DNA of 25,595 nt, from the NCBI GenBank assembly GCA_030849075.1, contig JASAOO010003155.1, positions 1 through 25,595 on the forward strand, read 5' to 3'. The notes under the pieces are model-generated. The model ran no database searches, was not told where the DNA came from, and was given only the letters and a program-made list of their open reading frames with translations. This DNA is from Zelonia costaricensis (lineage: Eukaryota; Euglenozoa; Kinetoplastea; Trypanosomatida; Trypanosomatidae). Below, piece after piece: positions 18,701-25,595 of this stretch. Made by a program: the position numbers and the translations under genes. How positions within the stretch are numbered: position 1 is the first letter of the stretch; every line of letters begins with the position of its first letter.

Positions 18701-19548
18701 GCGGCGTGCACGCTGTTGAGGCTGCTCACAACGCTGCTGGGCGCGGAGTCGGTGAGGTTGGGGGCGGGCAGCAGCTGACGCGAGGGGATGCGCTGCAGCA
18801 CCTGCGGCTTTGGCGAGACCGAGAGCGGCGATGAGGAGATCGAGGGCGAGCGGGCCGCGCTGGGGGTGTCGGTGCGCGAGGAGACGGCGGCGGGTGCGGC
18901 GCCGCGGCCGGAGAGGGAGACGCCGCGCGCGTGAGGGCCACGAATGATCGAGCTCGCGTTCGCCGCGGCAATGATGTTGCGCCGTGCCGGGCGACTCGGG
19001 CCGCCGAGCTGGATGCGCTGCGGGTTCCTGGATGGCGACTGCTGCTCAGTGAGGCTGGCCTGGTTTGTCGGGCTACCACGGGCTGCCGCGTTGGTCTCAC
19101 TGAGGGTCGCCGACGGCGGGGTTGCAAGAGTGGTCGAGCGGCTCAGACGCTGCTGGGTGAGCGGGGCAGCCGCGGACGGACTGCTGCGGTCGCGGGGAGT
19201 GGCTGGGGAGTGGGAGGTCGGAGACGCGCGCGTGTGCGGGGCTACGATGGGGCGCCAGCGCGGGTGTACCGGAACGGTGTCGGCGCGCGGTTTGTCCACC
19301 GGAAAGGCCGGGAAGTCGGGGCGGGTGTAGCCTACGACGGGCGCGTCGGTGTCGAGCTCGATGTCGTACGTGTAGCTCGGCGCGTGAGCCTCCACCTCCT
19401 CCGCGGCTGCGGCTGGAAAACTGGCGGAGGGGTGGTAGCGGAGCTGGCGTGGCGGTGACGGGCTTTGCGGCTTGGGCGGCAGCGTTCGCTCCAGTGAATG
19501 CAATGGCGGGTCAGAATCGGCGGCTTTCACGGAGCGGCTGCGCGGCAT
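15781..19548 (-). CDS. Cytosolic carboxypeptidase, zinc peptidase family M14 (CCP/AGBL-like)
   Basis: Cytosolic carboxypeptidases remove C-terminal or side-chain glutamates, chiefly from tubulin. The product has 1255 residues. Residues 1-430 are predicted disorder, rich in Ser/Pro/Ala/Arg with more than twenty Ser-Pro or Thr-Pro sites. The CCP N-terminal beta domain follows (about 447-660, with FSSQFDSGNLIQ and RQWFHFSV). The catalytic domain starts near MYIATNHPYSYATLQR (664-679). Zinc ligands are His830 and Glu833 (HPGE) and a His of DMHSH (probably His925). NPDGVIRG (871-878) and GVDLNR (886-891) are the substrate-binding motifs, and Glu1005 in YTIETS is the likely catalytic base, so the enzyme looks active. 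Low-complexity inserts lie at about 573-632 (including a lysine run) and 685-755. The last ~180 residues are an extension of unknown role. Specificity (deglutamylase or detyrosinase) cannot be read from the sequence. The start is 17 nt after a strong splice acceptor. Confidence 0.93.
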   Translation of the reverse strand: MPRSRSVKAADSDPPLHSLERTLPPKPQSPSPPRQLRYHPSASFPAAAAEEVEAHAPSYTYDIELDTDAPVVGYTRPDFPAFPVDKPRADTVPVHPRWRPIVAPHTRASPTSHSPATPRDRSSPSAAAPLTQQRLSRSTTLATPPSATLSETNAAARGSPTNQASLTEQQSPSRNPQRIQLGGPSRPARRNIIAAANASSIIRGPHARGVSLSGRGAAPAAVSSRTDTPSAARSPSISSSPLSVSPKPQVLQRIPSRQLLPAPNLTDSAPSSVVSSLNSVHAANLIPEQEVVFSRSATLNRSPTSQRRHRGSPPLDDSPPLPEPRQHTEACIDAASPHTSLTNEANIPAMGLSYSSGAKAKSPSKASTQPTPTKSHRPNSGDGSRPSSKGATSPSANEGSRKASRHSSARASGPAAAATTPNAPSPLARGPEVDDEHWVFQRPPNNQRTFYFEEDNLEFSSQFDSGNLIQVERIGTFSYRMYTAMDCGNSAWQTNNRQWFHFSVRGASKGVVVTVCFVGMMHSNMFTYDWMPVMAVVPSRPEYTRVSGKCMVEALETMPETPGYPLLVHKTVSRDDADSDGGGDEDELDGDAAALGGANGNGNAGGVAFSISPVNRQPGPGAKKKKKNAKKKCIAMNLTFSFKIEADIPVTYTPPQGRPDSPAMYIATNHPYSYATLQRNLAAWQDAARRSNATRALSVQAPERQAANSRSAPAEAVENQRTGGDSPTTVVLNTSGKPKKPQSSPNAGEAASSHATVHSGIYFHREVMCKSLEGRDVTLLTISDRSRMTMERAPLISKEDGLPHSSARGLTERPFAFSGKQCVVLTARVHPGECPASHLMHGCIDFLMNSTDSRAAALRHNFVFCVMPMLNPDGVIRGHSRVDSNGVDLNRMYRDPSRKRHPVPYAIRSLIRALGSRVALFIDMHSHANKRGTFFYGNSMDSQSEIENLLYAKLVSLNTPYLDFRSCNFSEANMFAMGKSGKCKDSSSRVVVFTEAGIVHGYTIETSPVMADAINPIAPLAAHAADEAGTALPTPPPTMHTPATFADTGRAMLLALLDLRNINPTPRLPLTQFHSTRGLTLWLQRQLQIETAEMLFAQSFKTHGKDAQAMTSESGNVLLATIMKSMTPDEYVDKITIKKARLLPRVTYSGVREFLPIETATALLAQTAPTGPPRSLLYPNGSPTGTIKSGASAALAAAMAAAPRRGQSPTSNFTIAVPPVADSSGNGSSASPPAIAATRRRSKAVPQLNDAVGET

Positions 19549-19565
19549 TCACGCGACGCAGTGGC

Positions 19566-19628
19566 CTGGTGAAGGGAGGAGGGAGGTGGGTAAGAGAAAA
19601 GCAAAAAAAAAAGGAAGGAGGAAGACGA
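19566..19628 (-). promoter_or_regulatory. Predicted spliced-leader acceptor for the carboxypeptidase
   Basis: A nearly continuous 55-base pyrimidine tract on the coding strand (19628 to 19572) runs straight into CACCAG, with the AG at 19567-19566. The predicted 5' UTR is 17 nt without an ATG. This is one of the two clearest acceptor sites here and supports the long N-terminus starting at 19548. Confidence 0.62.
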
Positions 19629-19930
19629 GCTAGGAGGCCAGCAGGCCACTCACGGTTCCTGTTTTTTTTTTGTTTTCTTTCGATCCACAATAGGGAAACA
19701 AAACGGACGACGCTACGGCAGAGACCGAACAAAGAAAACAGTGTAGCTTGCTTCGTTTCTTCTTCCTTCTCTAGGTGTATTGACAGAGCCTGTCTGTGCG
19801 TTCCCAAACGATGTGCAAGCGAAGAGTGGGATGAGGCAGCGGGCAGGCGGTGGAGAAGTGCGGGGGGGGGGAGGGGGCTAGCAAATGCGCGTGCACACAC
19901 ACACACACACGCACACACACTCCAGTACTC

Positions 19931-19997
19931 AAGACAATAAAAATGAAAACGCAGGCGGACTAGNAAGACAATAAAAATGAAAACGCAGGCGGACTAG
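19931..19997. repeat. 33-bp direct duplication around a single N (assembly scar)
   Basis: Positions 19931-19963 and 19965-19997 are identical over 33 bases, separated by one unresolved base at 19964. Overlapping contig ends joined without being merged would produce exactly this pattern. The duplication is therefore probably artificial, and the true sequence probably has one copy. It lies 380 bp upstream of the carboxypeptidase start and outside any coding sequence. Confidence 0.85.
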
Positions 19998-22783
19998 GAA
20001 AGGAAAGCAAAGAAAAAAGAGGGTAGACAAGGCAGAAGTGTAACAAGAAGGGGAGAGGAGAAAAAGAAAAAAAAAGAGTTGAAGAGAGGAGGCGTGCGGT
20101 GGACGCGACCGTCTGATGTGCTGCCCCCACAAAAAAAAGGGCAAAGAGGTGAGAAGGGAAGGAAAGAAAGGGAGTCGGGCAGGACAAACAAAAAGACAAC
20201 AAAGGCGTACGGAGAGCAGGTGGAGCAGAAAGACCCTTCGCCGCGCACAACGGCAAACCGCAACGCGTGCTGTGAAGCCTCTTTTTTTCTTTTTTCGAAA
20301 ATCTGTCCTGTCTCGCCGTCTGGGGTGACGGCTGTGGATGGCGCCTGCAACGCAGAAGTCTCGCTTTCCGCTGGTGAGATGAGGGGAGAGAAGAGGGACT
20401 GGGATGGAGGGGGAAGGGGAGCGCCAGAACACTGCCGAAGGGAACGTGCCGGCAACAACAACGCACGGATGAGTACGTGAGAAGCTCACAAACACACTGT
20501 GGAGTTGTGTCGAGCTCGGCCAAATGGAGAGGAGTCCCCTCGTGTATGGAGGCACCGTTGGCAATAGAAGAGTGCCGGGCAGGTGGAGAGGCGCCGGAGG
20601 CAAAAGACCAACGCTAGAGTCAAAAAAAAAAAAAAGCACTCGGCTGGCTCAAGTGGGTCTAGCGGCGGGCTGAAGCGATCACGGGCAACAGGCACAAGCA
20701 AGAGGGGGCTGGCGTGGGGCCGCGAGGTTGAGAGTGCAATCCGGCGCGTCCGTGAAACGTCAGCGCAGAGAGAGAGGGGCAGAGGGGGGGAGAGGAGACT
20801 CAAGTCTAAAGCAAGGAAGCGATGGGGAGGGATTTCAGCTTCGCAGGCAGTGTAGGGAAAAACGGGAGAGAGAGGAGATGCCGAAAGGAAGACGGTGGCG
20901 AGAACGGAGAAGGCAAACCACCAACAACAAAAAACGGCCAGCGCACTCGTCGAAGAAAAAAAAAAAGGAAAACGAAAAAGGGGCACGAAACGTCGAGTGA
21001 GCAACGGGCACTCCGCTGCTCGGTGGAGGAGGAATCAAAGCAACAGTGAAGTCAATCGCGCTTCACGATTAGTCGATGGACCACACGCCGCGAAAGCACC
21101 AAGAGATGGCACGTACGCGAAGAGCGATACAAGAGTGCGGAGGGTGGTGTGCTTTGGTGTCTTGCTGTTGTGTGTGTGTGTGTGTGTTTTTCCGCAGAGG
21201 TGAACTCTTCTTTTAGCGAGGTCGACCGCACGCTGCGAGGGCAGTTCAGGTCTCTCCGCAAGAGGAAAACAAAGAGTATCGCAGGTGCGCGGGCACACGT
21301 GCGGGTCGCAGAGCGGCAACACAAAAAGCAAAGGAAGCGAAGCGAGGGGGTGGGTGGGGAGCACGCAAAGGAGCGAGGAAAGACACCGAGCACCCGCAAG
21401 CGGGAGCCAAAATCAAAGGCCGTGGAAGAGAAGGCAAAACAAATTGTAGCACCAACACGCACCCACACCCACAAACGCGCTCAAGAGGAAAAACAGAAGA
21501 CAAAAAAGGGCGGGTGTAAAGCGTGGAAAGTGGAAAGGGAAGTAAAATGAAGGAGGTGGGTGAGCCACACACACACACAAACACACACACACACCGTCGG
21601 CAATGGAAGAATCAACAAATACGGCGGCGGCGAAAGTGCGCAAGCCGAGCAGAAAACACGCAAAGCCCGACAACGGCGATGGATAAGCGAGCAAAACAGA
21701 CAGACAGAGTCTGCAAGACGGAGGAGCTCAGGAGTAATAGGAGGGCGCGAGGCGGCGGCCAAGGAGGTCAGCAGGTGAAGCGAAACAATCAAGAGACGAT
21801 CTGCGTTGTCAAGGGGCGTATGAAGAGCTGACGGGTTTCTTTTTTCCACACTGCGTGGAACTGAAGGCGTGCGTGGTGTGTGCCTGCCCAGCCCTGTCGC
21901 TCGTATGTGTGTCTGCGTTGGTGTATGTTGAGAGAGATTTGTGCGAGTCAGTGGCTTTCGCGTAGGTGGCTGCGTGTGATGGGCGTGCTAGCTGTGAAAG
22001 CGGGGGGGGAAGGAAAGGGGGGGGGGGCGAGTTGGCTGAGTCGTGGTTCTGGGATAGGCTAGAAGTGCGTCGCTTCGTTGTATCGGGTAGGCTACTGTGC
22101 GCGGTGAGCAAAGCCAGCGAAGGAAAAAAAAAAAAAAAGGTGAGGCCGAGAAGTGGTGATCGGGAGCCCGAAAAGCGTCAAGGTGCACAAACGGCAGAAG
22201 GGAACGCGGAAGGGGGGGGGCAATAAAGAGAGACCACAGCAGACGCGAAGAAGTCGCGCGACAGATGTGCCACGCTGCCCACACAGACACACATTGACAG
22301 GGGCTGCGGTAGATGGTCCCGTGACTTGACTGCGAAGCACCCTCCATTTTTGTTTTTCTCTCCCCACGTCGTCGACACCGCTGCCTGCAAATCCGCTCCG
22401 TGGTCAAGTCGTCCTCCTCGCCCACAACTGGCGGCTGCTGATGTACCTGTCTTCACGGCTGTGTTGCACTGTCCGTGACAGAGCATTCGAGCGCAACTGC
22501 TTGCCGTCGCAAGCGGTTCACTCACTCGGTCTTGCGTTGAGCCCTTGTCGCTTTCGTTTCTTTCCTGCTTCGAGGTGCAGTATGCCGCGATCAGGCACAT
22601 GATAGGCAGAGAAGGAGCACACACTCCCTGCCTTGGCTGCCTTGCAGTGCATCAGCTGCGATTACGTTTAACCACATCCGCACAGGGCTACGTGAGGCAC
22701 CAAAGACGAACCACCGTTTATCTCGCGCGGTCCCCCCACCCGCCCTGCTCCTTCCCGCCATCGTTGCCGCGCGCGCACGCCCA

Positions 22784-24613
22784 CTAACTGCCCCAGCCAA
22801 ACCAGCCCTTTTTCTTCTCCTTGGGCTTCTCCGCGCCGGCCCCGGCGCCCTTCGCGGCCGACGCCTCCTCCTCGCCGTCCATCGGGTAGTCCACAAACGT
22901 GGAAGCGATGTCCACAAAGACGGGCTTGCACGGCGCCGCCTGATAGTCGGGCGGGAACCGCATCACCCCCTGCGCCACCTGGACCACCTCGTCGCCCGCC
23001 TCGTTGAGGTAGGCGAGTGAGCCGCTCCCCGCCCCCGCCCCCGCCGCGGCGGACGACGGTGACACCGCGGCGGCAGCCAGCACGACCTCCGCGGCACCCT
23101 GCAGCAGGCGCTGCTCAATGTGCGACTGGAGGGATGCCACGTACGGCCCCGTCGCCTCACGCAGCAGCGCCAGCGCGTCGCGGTAGTACTGCATCGCCGT
23201 CGCCCACTGCTGCGAGAGGCGCCAGCTCTCACCGGTGAAGAAGAGCTGGCCGGCAGCGCACACCGCCCCGAGCGCCTCCACGTCGTCGCGACCCGACACA
23301 CCAGGCAGCAGCTCCATGTCCTCCACACTCGTCGCCGCAGCCTGGTACAGCCGCACCACCTCGAGCGGAGAGGCATACTGCGACGGCGCCACATCGGCCT
23401 TCTTCCTCCGCTGCTGCTGCTGCTTGTTGCCCCGCAGCGCGGCTGATGACGCTGTCGCCGCAGCGGCCGCGGCGGCAGACGGGGATGCGGACGAGGCCGC
23501 GCCAGCGCCGCTCGCGGTCGCCTTCAACGTCCGCTCCGTCGCCTCAAAGCGGCGGCTGTACACCTCAGCGAGGAACAGCGTGCGACGCAGCGTCTCCTGC
23601 GCCGCGTGAAAGAGGATGCAGTGCACGATGAGCTGGTACTCGGTCTTGCCGGAGCCCTCCGGGGCGGAGCGCAGGTCCTGCCGGGCGTGCGCGAGGGCGT
23701 CGTTGTAGTAGTTGAGGCGGCGGTCCATCAAGTCGAGGAGCCGGTTCGACTGCCCCACCGGCACCACGCCGCTCGCCTCGCGAAGCTTCGCCTCCGTCGC
23801 CTCCACCTCCACCGCCTGCGCCTCACGCAGCGCGTCCTTGACCTTGATGCTAAAGACGTTCAGCGTGCGCCCGTTCCAAGACAGCTGCGACGCCCCGCCC
23901 ACCGTCGCCGCCGCGTCGACCTCACCGCCTGTGCCGGCACTGGCGTGGATGGGGGCCGGGCGGTACGTCTTCACGTCCTCGCCGAGGCGCTGCATGCAGT
24001 ACGTCACGCGGTCGTCAAGCTCGTTCACCTTGGCCGCGATGACGCCCCACTGCGTCTCGCTGCTCGTCTGGCGCAGCGCGGCGAGCGCGTCGCGGGCGGT
24101 GAGAAACGACTCCTTTGCCTCCTTGAAGCGGCTGTGCGAGGCGTGGCAGCGGCCGGCCGTGTCGTGGAGGTACGCGGCGCACTCGGCCTTGACGCGCTCC
24201 GTCGCCACCGCGCTGGCCACCGCGTGCAGCTTCGCCGCCCACTTGACGGACTTGTTGAGGCGCTTGCGGTACTGCTCCGGCGGTGGGACGCCGCCTTTGG
24301 GCTTGTTCACCTCGCCGCCGCCGCCGCGCGCCTCCTTCTTGGCCTGCTGCTGCACCTGCATCACCTCTGCCTCGGCCCAGCAGCGCTCGGCGTAGAGAGC
24401 GAGCAGCATTAGGTGCCGCGCGTCCGTCGCGTTCTGCGGCGTCACCTCCTTGTGCAGGAACTTCTTCCTGTCGTTGGACAGGTTCAGCTGCTGGCGCAGC
24501 GCGGCAAGCCGGTTCGTGGTGTAGTGGTGGTAGCGCACGTAGTCCTCAGCGCGCAGGCCGTGCTGCAGCTGCGTCTCCTTGATGAAGAGCGTCAAGTCGA
24601 AATCTACCGCCAT
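22784..24613 (-). CDS. SRP68: Signal recognition particle subunit SRP68
   Basis: SRP68 binds SRP RNA and pairs with SRP72 in the particle that brings ribosomes with signal peptides to the ER. The product has 609 residues, close to human SRP68 (about 627). The N-terminal RNA-binding domain (about 5-215) carries the family signature: FIKETQLQHGLRAEDYVRYH (10-29) matches human 'IIKESQQQHGLRHGDFQRYR', followed by LLALYAERCWAEA (70-82) and RVTYCMQRLGED (202-213). Helical, TPR-like segments follow. An Ala/Ser-rich tract and a Gln run (366-402) form a low-complexity linker. Near the C-terminus KPVFVDIASTFVDYP (563-577) and the end KKGWFGWGS match human 'KPIFFDLALNHVAFP' and its 'GIFGFRS' tail, so the gene is full length. 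The ATG at 24613 is the first after the predicted splice site. The stop codon is TAG, whereas the other complete genes here use TGA. Confidence 0.95.
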   Translation of the reverse strand: MAVDFDLTLFIKETQLQHGLRAEDYVRYHHYTTNRLAALRQQLNLSNDRKKFLHKEVTPQNATDARHLMLLALYAERCWAEAEVMQVQQQAKKEARGGGGEVNKPKGGVPPPEQYRKRLNKSVKWAAKLHAVASAVATERVKAECAAYLHDTAGRCHASHSRFKEAKESFLTARDALAALRQTSSETQWGVIAAKVNELDDRVTYCMQRLGEDVKTYRPAPIHASAGTGGEVDAAATVGGASQLSWNGRTLNVFSIKVKDALREAQAVEVEATEAKLREASGVVPVGQSNRLLDLMDRRLNYYNDALAHARQDLRSAPEGSGKTEYQLIVHCILFHAAQETLRRTLFLAEVYSRRFEATERTLKATASGAGAASSASPSAAAAAAATASSAALRGNKQQQQRRKKADVAPSQYASPLEVVRLYQAAATSVEDMELLPGVSGRDDVEALGAVCAAGQLFFTGESWRLSQQWATAMQYYRDALALLREATGPYVASLQSHIEQRLLQGAAEVVLAAAAVSPSSAAAGAGAGSGSLAYLNEAGDEVVQVAQGVMRFPPDYQAAPCKPVFVDIASTFVDYPMDGEEEASAAKGAGAGAEKPKEKKKGWFGWGS

Positions 24614-24635
24614 GGCTGAGCCGTCACGCGGTAAC

Positions 24636-24659
24636 GTGTGTGTGTGTGTGTGTGTGTGT
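24636..24659. repeat. (GT)12 microsatellite in the SRP68 leader
   Basis: Twelve GT units on the plus strand, (CA)n in the mRNA, begin 22 nt upstream of the SRP68 start codon, inside the predicted 5' UTR. Confidence 0.9.
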
Positions 24660-24745
24660 CAGTGGATGTGACAAGGAGAAGGCGTCCACTACGAAGAGAT
24701 CTGAGGTCCAGTCGATGGTGAACCAAAGCTTGCGATATCCTGTTT

Positions 24746-24805
24746 CTCGTGTGCAACGGAGGAAAGACAAGGAGGGTAGCAGGCGCGAGGAGCAGGGTAG
24801 TGAGA
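24746..24805 (-). promoter_or_regulatory. Predicted spliced-leader acceptor for SRP68
   Basis: A C/T-rich tract on the coding strand (about 24805 to 24756) is followed by GCACACGAG, with the AG at 24747-24746. The predicted 5' UTR is about 132 nt with no ATG before 24613. Other AG dinucleotides closer to the gene lack a good tract, but the choice is not certain. Confidence 0.4.
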
Positions 24806-25351
24806 AGGCATGTAGAGAGGTTCGCACGCATTACCCAGTGCGCTCACGTCCCCGTGCAACCAGAGAGGCGTGTACTGCGGTTTGTGACGTGTTTAGCTCA
24901 TGGCAGTGCACGTCGTGTTCGAGCGTTGCTGCAGCATTCTGCAGCTAGAGCACCCGTATCTGCCACCCATGCAAGTCGATGAGGAGGTAGGGCCCGTCAA
25001 GGAACAGACAGGCGCCCCAGAACCGCAGCACCCGCTTCTCCTCCCTCCCTCCCCCCCCCCTTTCTCTCTGCTCTGTTCTACGATGCAGAGGCAGCAGGGA
25101 GATGAGAGGAAGACGAGGGAGTGGGAGTGCGGAGAGGTCCTCCGCGAGCGACTCCGCCTGTGCAACGCACGTGCTCTGTTCGGCGTTCCTATGTTGTGTT
25201 GGTTCAAATGAGCTTGAGAAAAAAACACAAAAACAGTAAAGTAACGTGCACGAGCACAGACGCGCGCGAGATGAACGCGATGTCGACCGGCCACGAGAAG
25301 GCGGTTGGGGAAGGAGGCGACGAGGAGGCAAGGGCACTCGACGCAGCGCGG

Positions 25352-25372
25352 GGCTGGTCAGCATGACCAGCC
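25352..25372. other. Perfect 9-bp inverted repeat with 3-nt loop
   Basis: GGCTGGTCA and TGACCAGCC flank the trinucleotide GCA. On the coding strand it lies about 190 nt after the stop codon of the partial gene, so it would be a GC-rich stem-loop in that 3' UTR. Its function is unknown. Confidence 0.75.
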
Positions 25373-25557
25373 TCCTCAGACCCGCCTCCCCCCTCCCCTC
25401 CTTCACAGAAGTGACGCATTTCCATCGACTCCACCATCACCCCCTCGACTCTCTGTTCCACACTCGGTGGGTGAGAAGCAAGAGGGATGTAGGGTCCCGC
25501 TGCGTGCCCGCGCAGTGCGAGGCCACGAGCAGCGACGCTTCCGAGTAGGGTGGTCGT

Positions 25558-25595
25558 CTACTTGCTGGCGCCGAACTTGCGGATCTGCACCTGGA
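25558..25595 (-). CDS. Partial gene at right edge, last 11 codons, unidentified
   Basis: On the minus strand the last 38 bases read QVQIRKFGASK followed by a TAG stop at 25560-25558. The codons show the G/C-ending bias of the other genes, and the frame is open to the window edge, so I take this as the end of the next upstream gene in the same transcription unit. The tail is basic and too short for me to recognise a family. Chance openness over 11 codons is possible, so the call rests partly on codon bias and on a gene being expected there. Confidence 0.5.
   Translation of the reverse strand, partial: QVQIRKFGASK

Larger units (their letters stand above)
19549..22783. other. Intergenic region between SRP68 and the carboxypeptidase
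   Basis: At 3.2 kb this is the longest gene-free stretch in the window. The part nearest SRP68 (about 22230-22780) has normal complexity and is probably SRP68 3' UTR. The rest is purine-rich on the plus strand, with A runs (20622-20635, 22124-22138), G runs (22005-22028) and CA/GT runs (19894-19920, 21169-21187, 21566-21594). It contains the assembly scar at 19931-19997. Minus-strand ORFs of 100-236 codons consist largely of Ser/Phe/Leu/Cys from pyrimidine tracts and look random. A gene lost through misassembly cannot be excluded. Confidence 0.5.
24614..25557. other. Intergenic region upstream of SRP68
   Basis: About 0.94 kb holding the 3' UTR of the gene cut by the right edge and the SRP68 leader. 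It contains the (GT)12 run, a C/T tract on the plus strand (25037-25072) and a 9-bp hairpin (25352-25372). I see no gene. Confidence 0.6.

Noticed and set aside
16768..18834. Plus-strand ORF of 688 codons opposite the carboxypeptidase
   Set aside because: Antisense shadow created by codon bias; it is Val/Arg/His/Gly-rich without domain signatures, and the opposite strand has complete M14 motifs.

Overview
The window looks like nuclear DNA of a trypanosomatid, most probably a Leishmania species. All recognisable genes lie on the minus strand, have no introns and are GC-rich at third codon positions. They are separated by 0.7-3.2 kb of simple-sequence-rich DNA (CA/GT runs, homopolymers, long polypurine tracts that read as polypyrimidine on the coding strand). 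Almost every start codon is preceded, in the direction of transcription, by a polypyrimidine tract and an AG, as expected for spliced-leader trans-splicing inside one polycistronic transcription unit. The short N-terminus visible at the left edge matches what I remember of Leishmania ribosomal protein uL3.

In transcription order (right to left) the window holds: the last 11 codons of an unidentified gene; SRP68 (22784-24613); a cytosolic carboxypeptidase of family M14 (15781-19548); a divergent protein kinase A regulatory subunit-like protein, PKAR3-like (11204-13300); URM1 (8235-8543); the selenocysteine-specific elongation factor EFSec (5497-7557); a serine O-acetyltransferase (2933-4165); a bL33-like mitochondrial ribosomal protein (795-1151); and the first eight codons of uL3 (1-24).

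Trypanosomatid units usually group genes without regard to function, so no operon is claimed. Two loose themes can still be seen. Serine acetyltransferase, EFSec and URM1 all concern sulfur or selenium (cysteine precursor synthesis, selenocysteine decoding, tRNA thiolation). The PKAR3-like protein and the carboxypeptidase are neighbours that may both act on the microtubule cytoskeleton. SRP68, bL33m and uL3 are translation or targeting housekeeping genes.

The intergenic stretches show no convincing further protein or RNA gene. One assembly scar is plain: a 33-bp direct duplication separated by a single N at 19931-19997, in the longest intergenic gap. I found no mobile element with intact coding capacity, no CRISPR array and no clearly new multi-gene system. 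The most interesting protein is the PKAR3-like subunit, whose cyclic-nucleotide-binding signatures are degraded.
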